A stretch of 64,000 bases of DNA from Streptomyces sp. AJS327 (GCF_013450295.1 NZ_SKBR01000003.1:930001-994000); one strand, 5' to 3'; positions 26,978 through 35,190 are shown, counted from the first letter of the stretch. The notes: generated by a model not told the origin, from the sequence alone. Numbers and translations are program-made.

Positions 26978-28195
26978 CTACTTCTCGCCCGGTGACGACC
27001 GCATGCTGTGATACGCCTCCCGCATATCCGATGTCTCTCGCAGTCCGCGGGCTTCTGCGGCCCTGACGACTTCCCACGCGCGCCAGTGGTTGGACGGCGC
27101 GACGCGCCCCGAGAGCATTGCTCTGCGGGCCGCGTCGCATGCCTCGTCCAGTTGATCACTGCCCAGCAGCGAGAGGGCGAGGTCAAGGTTCGCGGAGGCC
27201 ACCCTGCGGGGCCATTTCTCGATGTCATCGGCTGGAGTGAGTTGGGCGATTACTTCCCTGGCGTAGGATTCCGCAGCACGATCTCCGACCCATGCGAGGG
27301 TCGTCGCCGTGTAGGCCAGGGACTTTCCTGGGTCGTACTGGTAGTGATGTTCTTTCCCTCTGAGTTCCGTCACGGTTCCCGCCATCTGGTGAACGCGCTC
27401 TATGGCTACGTAAGTTCCATGACGTTCACCGAGGCGTGCTCTTGCTCTTCCCTCTTGCGCCGTAGCTTGGATCGCCACAGAGCTACCTGTAGGGGCTATT
27501 GCCTGGGCGACCTTTGAGAGTTTCAATGCGCGACCGTACTCACCATCTGTCAGTACACGCCATGCGTCGGTCTCGTAACACCAAGCCTCAATCTCGCGGT
27601 GCTCCGCTTGGCGAGCCAGGGTGGCCGCTGTTTGTAGTCTGGCCGTGGCTGACTGCTCTTGGTTGAGGTCGATATGGAGCGTCGCGCCGAGTAGTTGAAG
27701 CCAGCCCCCGACGACACACAAGCGTCGTTTTTCCCCCAGGGTCATCCGAGCGTCGATGAGATGAGTCACGTACGAGGAATGTTTGCGAACCTGTTTCATC
27801 AGGTCCTTAGGTGCGGATGCAGGGTATTTCATGGCCAGTTCGTCGAAAGCGCCCTCAAGGCGGCTCAGTGTCTCTCTTCCCACATCACTCGCCGCGACCC
27901 GGCGAGCCAGTTCGAGAGCTTCGAGCTCATCCTCTGCTTCTTCGGCGGCGGGGAGGATGCCATGTAGCCGAACAGGTGCTCGGCATTCCGGAGTCAGTAG
28001 TGCGTCCAGTTCTCCTGCCGTGATGTCCAACGCCCTGGTGATCTTGGGTCGTTGCCAGGGCTGAGGGTCGGTGCTCCCGCTTTCCCAGCGTTGGATGGTG
28101 GAGCGGTCCACGTTGACTGCCTCAGCGAATTCCTCCTGGCTGTACCCGCACGCCTTGCGTCGCTCCGCGAACCTCCTCCGTCGGCTGCTGTTCAC
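26978..28195 (-). CDS. XRE-family regulator with long helical (TPR-like) C-terminus
   Basis: The 405-residue product starts at GTG 28195, chosen because GGGAGG lies 10 bases upstream; an ATG at 28228 would add 11 residues without such a site. The helix-turn-helix occupies residues 5-60 (RKACGYSQEEFAEAVNVDRS then TIQRWESGS). The remainder is a helical array typical of TPR-type XRE regulators, with blocks such as GRALKLSKVAQAI and RVASANLDLALSLL. Codon use is less GC-rich than that of neighbours, suggesting acquired DNA. It diverges from a radical SAM gene across about 520 bases and is a good candidate for its regulator. Confidence 0.88.
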   Translation of the reverse strand: MNSSRRRRFAERRKACGYSQEEFAEAVNVDRSTIQRWESGSTDPQPWQRPKITRALDITAGELDALLTPECRAPVRLHGILPAAEEAEDELEALELARRVAASDVGRETLSRLEGAFDELAMKYPASAPKDLMKQVRKHSSYVTHLIDARMTLGEKRRLCVVGGWLQLLGATLHIDLNQEQSATARLQTAATLARQAEHREIEAWCYETDAWRVLTDGEYGRALKLSKVAQAIAPTGSSVAIQATAQEGRARARLGERHGTYVAIERVHQMAGTVTELRGKEHHYQYDPGKSLAYTATTLAWVGDRAAESYAREVIAQLTPADDIEKWPRRVASANLDLALSLLGSDQLDEACDAARRAMLSGRVAPSNHWRAWEVVRAAEARGLRETSDMREAYHSMRSSPGEK

Positions 28196-28714
28196 GGCTG
28201 TCGGCCTCCCTGGTTCCGACGTGTCCATCCCTGGTCAGCGTAGCCAGTGCGGCGACGGTGCGACAGAGGTGCGGCCTTTCTGCCGTGGCCTGCCTCAACT
28301 TCCCCTGATTTCCTGTCACATGTCGTCGGGCGACGGTGACCGGTGTCAGGGTCGAGGTGGCCACGGGTCTCCGTGAATGGCCCGAGTTCCCACGGTACGG
28401 GGAGTCAGGGAGTCTTGTCGTGAATCAACGGAGCCTGTGGGGTTCGCGCCACGGAGCACGAGGCGCCGCTGCTCGCGTCCGCTCGCTCGATGGTGGCAAG
28501 GAGCACGGCTGGCCCGAACAACGCGTGTCCGGCGAGGGGTGCGACGAGATCAGTGTGGACGTCGCTGAGGGCAACCCATTGGGTTCCTGTGGGCTGTGAT
28601 GTGTGAAAGATGTCGTCGGCAAATCCGAAGGAGAAAGCCGACAGTTCCCGTTGCCCGCTGCTCGGGCCCTGTGGAGGTGGGCAGCGGCACGTCGAAGTCG
28701 TAAGGAGACTCGGA
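28196..28714. other. Divergent region between XRE and radical SAM genes
   Basis: This lower-GC stretch must hold the promoters of both flanking genes. CGTCGGGCGACG near 28322-28335 is a small hairpin. At its right half two short frames overlap (ending near 28599), one with a good ribosome-binding site, described separately as a possible precursor peptide. Confidence 0.5.
28420..28599 (+). CDS. Possible small peptide gene before the radical SAM enzyme
   Basis: A 59-residue frame starts at GTG 28420 with AGGGAG seven bases upstream. It has a basic N-terminal half (NQRSLWGSRHGARGAA) and an acidic C-terminal half ending VSGEGCDEISVDVAEGNPLG followed by SCGL. A bipartite layout with a Cys-containing tail, 115 bases before a radical SAM/SPASM gene, is what a modified-peptide precursor would look like. 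By hand count about 70% of its third codon positions are G or C, only slightly more than in the overlapping frame, so coding is not proven. Confidence 0.25.
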   Translation: MNQRSLWGSRHGARGAAARVRSLDGGKEHGWPEQRVSGEGCDEISVDVAEGNPLGSCGL

Positions 28715-29623
28715 ATGAGTACTGATCAAAACCGGCTGAAATTTGCCTGGTTAGAGGTCACTGGGCTCTGCAATGAATTCTGTGATCACTGCTACGCGGA
28801 TTCCTCCCCGAAGGGTACCCACGGCGCCATGAGTGTGCGGGACTGGATGAGCGTTATTGACCAACTCTCGGGTATGGGTGCCCTGGATGTTCAGTTCATC
28901 GGGGGCGAGCCGACCCTCTACCCCGACCTGCCGGAGTTGATTCGGCGCGCATACGGGGCGGGACTGTCCGTCGAGGTTTTCTCCAACATGTCCCACATCC
29001 GGGAGGAGTTGTGGGAAACCTTCGTGGACTGCGGGGTGAGGCTTGCCACTTCGTACTACTCCGACACAGCGGAGGACCACGACGCGGTGACCAGGCTCAA
29101 GGGTTCTCACAAGCGGACACGGGCGAACGTGGAAAGGGCGCTGAGGCTGAACAGCCCGTTGCGCGGCGGAGTGGTGGCGGTCCGGGAAGGGCAGCGAGTC
29201 CGAGAGGCGGCACAAGATCTCGTAACGCTCGGGGTGGACCAGGTCGGAGGTGACCGGACGCGAGCGTTCGGAAGGGCCAGTAGGGGCGTCACGCCCGCTG
29301 TCGCGGACCTGTGCGGGCACTGTGCCCACGAGAAATGTGCGGTCGGCCCCACAGGTGACGTGTGGCCGTGCGTGCTCGGTCGGTTCCTGAGCATCGGGAA
29401 CGTGCTGACCGTACCTCTCTCGAAAATCTGGGGCGGAACGCGCATGGCGGAGGTGCGTGCGGATATCGCGGCGGCGCTGGGGGAGGGCGCGGAATCGTGC
29501 ACGCCTCCACAGTTTCTCCCTATGTGCGGCCCGTGTGGCCCGTGCGTCCCCTCGGTCGGGTACTGCGACCCGAAGCAAGCCACCAGCACGCCCCGCGACG
29601 CTACGATCAGCGCATCCGCATGA
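28715..29623 (+). CDS. Radical SAM/SPASM-type enzyme
   Basis: The 302-residue product starts MSTDQNRLKFAWLEVTGLCN behind TAAGGAG. The CX3CX2C cluster motif (CNEFCDHC) begins at residue 19, and GGEP follows near residue 68. A C-terminal Cys-rich region (CGHCAHEKCAVGPTGDVWPC, then MCGPCGPCVPSVGYC) fits SPASM-type auxiliary iron-sulfur clusters, which are common in enzymes that modify ribosomal peptides. Leu13 is encoded by TTA, suggesting bldA dependence. It lies between a divergent XRE regulator and two small genes on the same strand, an arrangement that suggests a compact modification locus. The substrate is unknown. Confidence 0.9.
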   Translation: MSTDQNRLKFAWLEVTGLCNEFCDHCYADSSPKGTHGAMSVRDWMSVIDQLSGMGALDVQFIGGEPTLYPDLPELIRRAYGAGLSVEVFSNMSHIREELWETFVDCGVRLATSYYSDTAEDHDAVTRLKGSHKRTRANVERALRLNSPLRGGVVAVREGQRVREAAQDLVTLGVDQVGGDRTRAFGRASRGVTPAVADLCGHCAHEKCAVGPTGDVWPCVLGRFLSIGNVLTVPLSKIWGGTRMAEVRADIAAALGEGAESCTPPQFLPMCGPCGPCVPSVGYCDPKQATSTPRDATISASA

Positions 29624-29645
29624 GTCGCTGAGCGAGGAGGATTCG

Positions 29646-29987
29646 GTGGATCACGGCGACGACTTCCACAGCTGGCTGAACGGCGATCCCGCCGGTCAGG
29701 CGGTGCGGCGATCGGAAGAGGAATGGGCCTTGATCGCTGGTTACGTGCGGCATGCGGTGAACAAGGTCGGACCGGCACTGCCGTTGTGTCTCCCTGGGGA
29801 ACCGCAGGAGTGCGGACGGTCAGCACAACAGCACGTGCTGGTGTGGGGGGCGGTCCTCAAGGCCGCGGCCCAGCACCTGATCGAGGAAGCCGCACCGGCA
29901 CCAGCCAACGCCGCTTTCGCCTCAGGACCGTTGTACCAGCGACACTTGGCGGAACTGCCTGCTCAGCCCCAGGGGCACCGCGGATAG
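29646..29987 (+). CDS. Hypothetical 113-residue helical protein
   Basis: The frame starts at GTG 29646 with a near-perfect GAGGAGG six bases upstream and lies 22 bases after the radical SAM stop, so it is almost certainly in the same operon. The sequence is mostly helical (EEEWALIAGYVRHAVNKVG; QQHVLVWGAVLKAAAQHLIE) with two Cys in the middle. No family is recognised. A partner or substrate-binding role for the radical SAM enzyme is possible. Confidence 0.65.
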   Translation: MDHGDDFHSWLNGDPAGQAVRRSEEEWALIAGYVRHAVNKVGPALPLCLPGEPQECGRSAQQHVLVWGAVLKAAAQHLIEEAAPAPANAAFASGPLYQRHLAELPAQPQGHRG

Positions 29988-30177
29988 TCCTCCGTGCGGC
30001 AGCCGTTGCCTGGCCCAACCGAGACCGCCGATTCTCCCCGTCATGTGGAGCTTTTCCCTGGAAGGGTGCCAGGGTGAATGCCGCGCCGTGGCGCGTTGAG
30101 GGGTTGTCCCATGGATGCTGTGGCCGTCTGCGTGGTGGAGAGCCCTGTCCCGGTTCAGCCTGGCAGGAGGGGTGAAC

Positions 30178-30666
30178 GTGGGGTCTGTGGTGGGGCAACT
30201 GCCGGGGGGTTTCTGGGACGTTCCGTATGTGGGCTCCCGGTATCCGGGGGCGTCGGAGGTAGCGGCCAGCCCTGGTCTGGAGCGGGGCGCCAACTGCCAG
30301 TCGTTCGCGTACGCGGTGCTTCGGTACTTCGGGCTGGCGCCGCCTGAACTGAGGTCGAGCGAACTGTGGGCCGATACCCGGTTCACCACTCGTGTGCCGG
30401 TCGCCCAGCCACTCGACCTGGTGCTGGTCAACGCCGTCGATGACGCCTACGGCGCGCACGTGGGGGTCTGGGTGGGCGAGGAGCGGGTGCTGCACCTGTG
30501 TGCGGAGGTGGGGCGCCCGGCGGTATGGGAGATGGCGGAGTTCGCGAAACGGCCGCGCTACCGGGTCCTGGTCGGCGTCAAGCGTGTGGCCGGTGGGAGG
30601 GGTGGTACCGGTGACGGAACTCGTGGTGGTGGATGCGGTCAGATGGGGCGACGGGGGGTGGGGTGA
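30178..30666 (+). CDS. NlpC/P60-like (papain-fold) small protein
   Basis: The 162-residue product starts at GTG 30178, which has AGGAGG at the right distance; a GTG six bases earlier is too close to it. It has a Cys in GANCQSFAYAVLRYFG (about residue 41) and a His in GAHVGVWVGEERVLHLC (about residue 91), in the order and spacing of NlpC/P60 and related papain-like hydrolases. No signal peptide is present, so it is cytosolic, unlike wall hydrolases. It could be a protease, amidase or transglutaminase-like enzyme serving the radical SAM locus. Its end overlaps the converging response regulator gene by 28 bases. Confidence 0.65.
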   Translation: MGSVVGQLPGGFWDVPYVGSRYPGASEVAASPGLERGANCQSFAYAVLRYFGLAPPELRSSELWADTRFTTRVPVAQPLDLVLVNAVDDAYGAHVGVWVGEERVLHLCAEVGRPAVWEMAEFAKRPRYRVLVGVKRVAGGRGGTGDGTRGGGCGQMGRRGVG

Positions 30667-31373
30667 GTGATCCAGCCGGGGCTGACGAGACCGGACTCGT
30701 AGGCGAGAACGACGAGTTGGGCGCGGTCGCGGACAGCGAGTTTGGTCATGATCCGGCTGACGTGGGTCTTGGACGTGGCGGGGCTGAGCACCAGCCGCGC
30801 GGCGATCTCGTCGTTGGACAGGCCGAGCGCGACGAGTTCCAGCACCTCCCGCTCGCGGCTGGTGAGCGCGCGCAGCGCGGTGGGGAGCCGGGGAGGGCGG
30901 GCGCGTCCGGCGAACTCCGCGATCAGCCGCCGGGTGACCGACGGGCTGATCAGCGCCTCCCCGCGGGCGGCGACCCGCACGGCGTGCACCAGCTCTTCCG
31001 GTTCGGTGTCCTTGACGAGGAAGCCGGTGGCTCCGGCGCGCAGGGCGGCGTAGATGTGGTCGTCCTCGTCGAAAGTGGTGAGGATGACGACGCGCACGTC
31101 GGCCAGCGCAGGTTCGGCGGCGATCGAGCGGGCCGCCTCCAGTCCGTCAGTCCCGGGCATCCGGATGTCCATCAGCACGACGTGCGGCCGGAGTTCGAGG
31201 CAACGCCGTAGCGCCTCGGCGCCGTCGGCGGCCTCGCCGACGACCGTGAGGTCCGGTTCGTCGTCGAGGATCGAGCGGAAACCGGCGCGGACGAGCCGCT
31301 GGTCGTCGGCGAGCAGCACGTGCACCTGCTCCGGGGCGGCTTCGGCGGGTTCCCCGGAAGGCGTGGCGGTCAT
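30639..31373 (-). CDS. NarL/FixJ-family response regulator
   Basis: The 244-residue product has a receiver domain (VHVLLADDQRLVRAGFRSIL; phospho-acceptor Asp in VVLMDIRMPG; conserved Lys in FLVKDTEPEE). A C-terminal LuxR-type helix-turn-helix follows (LTSREREVLELVALGLSNDE). ATG at 31373 is the best start although its ribosome-binding site is weak. It follows the histidine kinase gene by 142 bases on the same strand and is its evident partner. Confidence 0.95.
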   Translation of the reverse strand: MTATPSGEPAEAAPEQVHVLLADDQRLVRAGFRSILDDEPDLTVVGEAADGAEALRRCLELRPHVVLMDIRMPGTDGLEAARSIAAEPALADVRVVILTTFDEDDHIYAALRAGATGFLVKDTEPEELVHAVRVAARGEALISPSVTRRLIAEFAGRARPPRLPTALRALTSREREVLELVALGLSNDEIAARLVLSPATSKTHVSRIMTKLAVRDRAQLVVLAYESGLVSPGWITHPTPRRPI

Positions 31374-31515
31374 GCCCACAGGGTAGGCCCGGGCCCGCGC
31401 GCGTCCCAGCCGGTGAGCGCACGGTCGCGACCGGCCGCTGCCAGCAGGCCCGCGAGGTGGGGAGGGTGAGGGGTGGGGTGGGGCGGGGGGAGGGGAGGGG
31501 GCCCCGAAGAGAGGG

Positions 31516-33420
31516 TCACGGCGCGGCGAGGTGCGGGGCTGGCTGGTAGGGGAGGCGGGCGTGGACGACATAGCCGTCCGGGGCGTTGGCACGTGGGCCC
31601 GCGGTCAGCTCCCCGCCGTGCTGCCGGGCGCGCTCCCGCATACCGCGTACCCCGCTGCCGCTGCCACCGGCACTCCTGTTTCCGCTTCCGTTGCCGCTCC
31701 TGCTCCCATCACGTCCGCCGTCCCTTTCGTTGCGGCTGTTCCCCCTGCCGCCGTCACTGCTGCTCCCACCGCTGTTTCCGCTATCGCTAACGCTTCCGCT
31801 GTGGGGGGCGGCTGCTGGGGGTGGGGCGCCGTCGGGGTCGTCGTTCTCGACGCGTAGCTCCAACTCCCGGGCACCGTAAGTGAGATGGACGGTGATACGG
31901 GTGGGGGTGGCGTGTCGGAGCGCGTTGGTCAGCGACTCCTGGACGATCCGGTAGGCGTCCCGCTCCACTTCGGGCGGCAGTCCGTCGTGGAGGCCGGTGA
32001 ACCGGGCGTCGAGCCGCACCCCGGTGGCGCCCGCGCGGGCGAGCAGTTCCGGCAGCCGGTCGAGTCCCGGCGGCGCCTCCGGGGCGGACGGTTCCTCCGA
32101 AGACGCCCTCGCCGCCGCGCCGTTCAGTGGTCCGTGCCCGGCGTCGGCGCGGCCCTGAGCGTGGGCCGGCTGAGCGTGGGCTGGCTGAGCGTGGTCCCGT
32201 TGGGCGTGGGCCGGCTGAGCGTGGTCCCGTTGGGCGTGGGCCGGTTGAACGTGGGCCCGCTGGGCGTGGGCCTGCTGGGCGGGTGGCCCTGCGGGGACCC
32301 CGTGCACCGCCGGGCGGCCCCCGGCGGGAGGTTCCGCGGTGGGGTGTTCGGAGGTGCCGGGGCGACTCCCGGAGGCTAGGGCGGTCGCGTCCACCTGGCC
32401 GGTGTCGGAACCCCCGGCCGTCCCCGCTGCCTGGGCTGTCCCCGTGTTCCCAACTGTCCCCGCGGCCTGGGCTGTCCCGGAGATCCCGGCTGTCCCGCCG
32501 TCCACCTGGGCCGTCGTGGAGATCTCGGTGGCTTCAGCGGCTTCGGCGAAGGTCCCGACGGCCTTGGCGGCTTCAGAGACAGCAGCGGCCCCGGCGGTCT
32601 CGGGGGCCGGGGGCGCCTCGTCCGTCTGTGTCGTCTCGGAGGGGTGGGGGGTCACGGGCGTTCGCTTCGGGGAAGGAGCGGCGTCCGGGGTGTCGGCGCG
32701 GCGCAACACCCCCAGTGTGGCGCGGAGTTCGCGCAGGGTCTCGCGGCTGGCGGACTTGATGGTGCGCAGCGCCGCCACGGCCTGCCCGGGGTCGCGTTCG
32801 GCGCGGTGGACCGCCGCGCTGGCCTGCACGTTGATCAGGGAGATGTGGTGGCCCACCACGTCGTGTACCTCGCGGGCGACGCGCAGCCGTTCCTCGGTGG
32901 CCTGGCGCCTGGCCTCGGCCTCCGCGTAGGCGAGGCGGCCCCGGCGCATGCTGCCGAGGGCGATCACCGCGATCAGCCACCCGGTGAGCATGAAGATCGC
33001 GATGCGGTTCATCTCCTCGTTGCCCGCGAGGGTTCCGGCACCGGTGCCGAGCGCCATCAGCGCGGCGAGGGAGACGGCGGCGCGGGTGTGCCCGGCCGCC
33101 GCGACGTGGTACAGCGCCACGATCGGGGCGATCACCAGCGGTCCGTCCTCGACGCCGGTGATGTAGTACACGCCGGTGGCCAGCACGGTGAACAGGGCGA
33201 CGAGGACGGGCCGTTCGCGGTGCAGGGGCAGCGCCGCGCAGACGGCCACGGTCAACAGCCAGCCGAGCAGGGCCATATGCCAGGGATCCCCGCCGCCGCG
33301 CAGTGCGGTGCCGATCGAGGTCGCCGCCATGAGTAGGCAGATCGCGGTGGCGGTGGCGATCTCCGTGAGCCGGTCACGGACCATCGGCGGCAGTGGGGGA
33401 ACGCGGAGCCATCCGGGCAT
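31516..33420 (-). CDS. Sensor histidine kinase (HisKA_3) with large low-complexity insertions
   Basis: The 634-residue kinase has five to six transmembrane segments in residues 20-155. A dimerisation/phosphoacceptor region follows with REVHDVVGHH (His186), then an ATPase domain with QESLTNALRH (about 495-504) and the lid GVRGMRERA near residue 590. About 210 residues of low-complexity sequence (242-452), including HAQPAHAQRD repeats, separate the phosphoacceptor helices from the ATPase domain. A second Ser/Gly/Asp-rich insertion (about 532-588) splits the ATPase domain between its G1 box and lid. Usual family members are near 400 residues. The downstream response regulator is its partner. The ATP-binding motifs appear intact, so activity is plausible. 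Confidence 0.93.
   Translation of the reverse strand: MPGWLRVPPLPPMVRDRLTEIATATAICLLMAATSIGTALRGGGDPWHMALLGWLLTVAVCAALPLHRERPVLVALFTVLATGVYYITGVEDGPLVIAPIVALYHVAAAGHTRAAVSLAALMALGTGAGTLAGNEEMNRIAIFMLTGWLIAVIALGSMRRGRLAYAEAEARRQATEERLRVAREVHDVVGHHISLINVQASAAVHRAERDPGQAVAALRTIKSASRETLRELRATLGVLRRADTPDAAPSPKRTPVTPHPSETTQTDEAPPAPETAGAAAVSEAAKAVGTFAEAAEATEISTTAQVDGGTAGISGTAQAAGTVGNTGTAQAAGTAGGSDTGQVDATALASGSRPGTSEHPTAEPPAGGRPAVHGVPAGPPAQQAHAQRAHVQPAHAQRDHAQPAHAQRDHAQPAHAQPAHAQGRADAGHGPLNGAAARASSEEPSAPEAPPGLDRLPELLARAGATGVRLDARFTGLHDGLPPEVERDAYRIVQESLTNALRHATPTRITVHLTYGARELELRVENDDPDGAPPPAAAPHSGSVSDSGNSGGSSSDGGRGNSRNERDGGRDGSRSGNGSGNRSAGGSGSGVRGMRERARQHGGELTAGPRANAPDGYVVHARLPYQPAPHLAAP
32155..32274 (-). 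repeat. Tandem repeats coding for HAQPAHAQRD-type units inside the kinase
   Basis: Residues 383-422 of the kinase consist of near-identical pentamer and decamer units (HAQPA, HAQRD). At DNA level GGGCGTGGGCCGGCTGAGCG-like units recur about every 15-30 bases. The length probably varies between strains. Confidence 0.85.
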
Positions 33421-33740
33421 GAGGACCAGCGTACGGCCGGTGCGTGCGGGGCTGTTCGCCCGCGAGCCCGGTGCGGTGGTGGCGGGCGGGGAGTCGGCTC
33501 CGCTCCGGTGCGCGGCGGGGGCCCGGCTGGGGGGCCGGATAGGGGCGGCCACCGGCGCCCCGCCCTCATCGGACGGGCGCGGGTACGGGGGTGGCGATCG
33601 GCGCCGTGCCCCTCACCGGACAGGCGCGGCCGGGCGGCGTTCCGCCCCGCGCCTGTCCACCCGCCCGGCCACCCGCCACGCACCAGCCGCCCAGTCGTCA
33701 GTGCGTCGTGCCGCACACCAGCCGCTCAGCCGCCCAGTCG
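33421..33740. other. Gap holding the kinase promoter and a small tandem repeat
   Basis: No credible gene. A 22-base sequence starting AGCCGCCCAGTCGTCAGTGC occurs at 33685-33706 and again at 33728-33749, a 43-base offset. The second copy covers the stop codon of the KASIII-like gene, so this looks like a small duplication of that gene end. Confidence 0.6.
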
Positions 33741-34763
33741 TCAGTGCGTTGTGCCCCGGCGCCAGTGGACGGCCGCCGCGCCCGCGAAGTCGCCCGCGTG
33801 AGCGAAACCGGCGAGCATCAGGAGGCTGCCGTCCGGGACGCGGCCCTCGCGGACTCCGTGGTCCAGGTTGACCGGAACCGCCGCGCCGAAGAGGTTGCCG
33901 AAGCGGTCGTACGTCTCCAGGTGGTCCTCCGGCCTGACCTCCAGGTCCTCCTGCCACGTGCGGAGGAACACCCGGTTCGGCTGGTTGGTGACGAGGCGGT
34001 CGAGGTCGTGCGTGGTGAGGTCAAGCCGGTCGCAGACCGACCGCACGACCTCCGGGACGAGGCGGTGGCCGCGTTCGACGATCTCGCTGACCTTGCCGGG
34101 CGTGAAGTCGACGCGCATCTGACTCTCGCCCGCCTCCCAGTACTTGCGGCCGTCGGCGAGGGTGACGCCGCAGTCCTTGGAGTACTCGCCGAGGTTGCGC
34201 ACCTCGATGCCGAGCACCGGGGACTCCTCGGAGGCGGCGACGTAGGCCACGCCGCAGCCGTCGCCCGGCACGACCGCCTGCGGCAGGCCCCTGACCTGCT
34301 CCTGGGTCATCACCGTCCCGGCGACGTTCTGCACGTTGCAGATCAGGGCCGCGCGGGCCTGGCCCGTGCCGATGAGTGCCTGTGCGGTGCGCAGCAGGTG
34401 GACGAAGGAGGCGCAGCCGCCGTTGTGGGCGTCGATCACCCACTCGGGGCTGAGTCCCAGGCGGTGGCTGATCTCGGCGCCGGAGCCGGTGAAGGGCAGG
34501 TCGGGCAGGAGGACGTTGGTGAGGACGAGGTCGATGCCGCGCGCCTCGTCGGGGCCGATGCGGTCCAGCAGGGTGCGTGCCGCCTGCTCGATCATGTCCG
34601 CGGCGCTCTCCTCGCGGGCCACGTGGTGCCGGTAGGTCGGCGCCTCGAACATCTTGTGCCCGCTGAGTTCGCCGGTGCCGTCCTGGAACTGGTCGAACCA
34701 GGAGGTCGGCACCTGGTCGGGCGGCAGGTACGACGCGACCTCCAGGAGGCTGACCGTCTTCAC
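33741..34763 (-). CDS. KASIII-like acyl transferase/condensing enzyme, copy 1
   Basis: The 340-residue product starts at GTG 34763 (MKTVSLLEVASYLPPDQVPT). It has the thiolase fold of FabH: nucleophile Cys117 in DAHNGGCASFVHLL, a VPGDGCGVAYVAA loop, and RFGNLFGAAVPV with the conserved Asn. The position of the catalytic His (PHQAN in FabH) reads TNQPN, so His is replaced by Asn. Decarboxylative condensation may therefore be lost and simple acyl transfer favoured. It is roughly two-thirds identical by eye to the copy at 45918-46952. Its start overlaps the stop of a 42-codon SRPBCC relic, preserving translational coupling. Confidence 0.88.
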   Translation of the reverse strand: MKTVSLLEVASYLPPDQVPTSWFDQFQDGTGELSGHKMFEAPTYRHHVAREESAADMIEQAARTLLDRIGPDEARGIDLVLTNVLLPDLPFTGSGAEISHRLGLSPEWVIDAHNGGCASFVHLLRTAQALIGTGQARAALICNVQNVAGTVMTQEQVRGLPQAVVPGDGCGVAYVAASEESPVLGIEVRNLGEYSKDCGVTLADGRKYWEAGESQMRVDFTPGKVSEIVERGHRLVPEVVRSVCDRLDLTTHDLDRLVTNQPNRVFLRTWQEDLEVRPEDHLETYDRFGNLFGAAVPVNLDHGVREGRVPDGSLLMLAGFAHAGDFAGAAAVHWRRGTTH

Positions 34764-34888
34764 GCGGCGGCCCCGTCGGCTGCCCACGCGCCGTACCCGT
34801 GGCGGTGCTCCGGGATCTTCTTGAGGCCCGGGACGTCAGTGGTGGCCGACGGGACGGCGGGCTGCGGGGTGTACGGCGGCGAGGCCAT
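34760..34888 (-). pseudogene. 42-codon internal-deletion relic of an SRPBCC gene
   Basis: The frame reads MASPPYTPQPAVPSATTDVP, then GLKKIPEHRHGYGAWAADGA. It joins the first roughly 22 residues of the SRPBCC protein encoded at 35187-35858 (MTTLPYTPPPAIPPAIADVP) directly to its last roughly 20 (LKKILEHRHGYGEWAAGKTG), with about 180 codons deleted in frame. The same AAAGGAC ribosome-binding region precedes it, and its TGA overlaps the GTG of the KASIII-like gene. The whole functional fold is missing, so it is a relic, though it may still act as a translated leader. Confidence 0.85.
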
Positions 34889-34959
34889 ATCGGCAGGGTC
34901 CTTTCGATGGACTCGTGGTGGGGCTCAGGTGTCACGCGGGGCCGCGCGGAACCGGCCGC

Positions 34960-35190
34960 GCGGCCCTGGTCTGTGCCGATGAGTGCCTGTGCGGTGCGCG
35001 GCGGGCGGACGAGGGCGGCGCGGCCGCCGTCGGGGTTCGGTCACCCGCTCGGGGCGGAGCCCCGGTCGGTGCCCGAGCGCGGCGTCGGCGCCGGTGGTTG
35101 GGCTCGGCGCCGACGCCGGTGAACGGCGGGACGTGGCTCGGGACGAGGCCGATGCCGCGCGTCGCGTCAGAACGTGGTGACCGTCCTCAC
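34960..35190 (-). pseudogene. Decayed fragment of a KASIII-like gene
   Basis: Reading the minus strand from 35190, GTGAGGACGGTCACCACG matches the start of the KASIII-like genes (VKTVS), then a stop interrupts. Translated segments then follow residues 75-140 of the intact copy: ARGIGLVPSHVPPFTGVGAE versus ARGIDLVLTNVLLPDLPFTG, and later TAQALIGTDQGRA versus TAQALIGTGQARA, with several frame changes. The fragment ends in a copy of the ThDP gene's last codons (PRGPA, stop). It is what remains of a tandem duplication of the SRPBCC-KASIII unit. Confidence 0.8.

Noticed and set aside
32155..32274. Regular repeats that could suggest a CRISPR array
   Set aside because: They are in-frame coding repeats of the histidine kinase with no unique spacers of CRISPR length.
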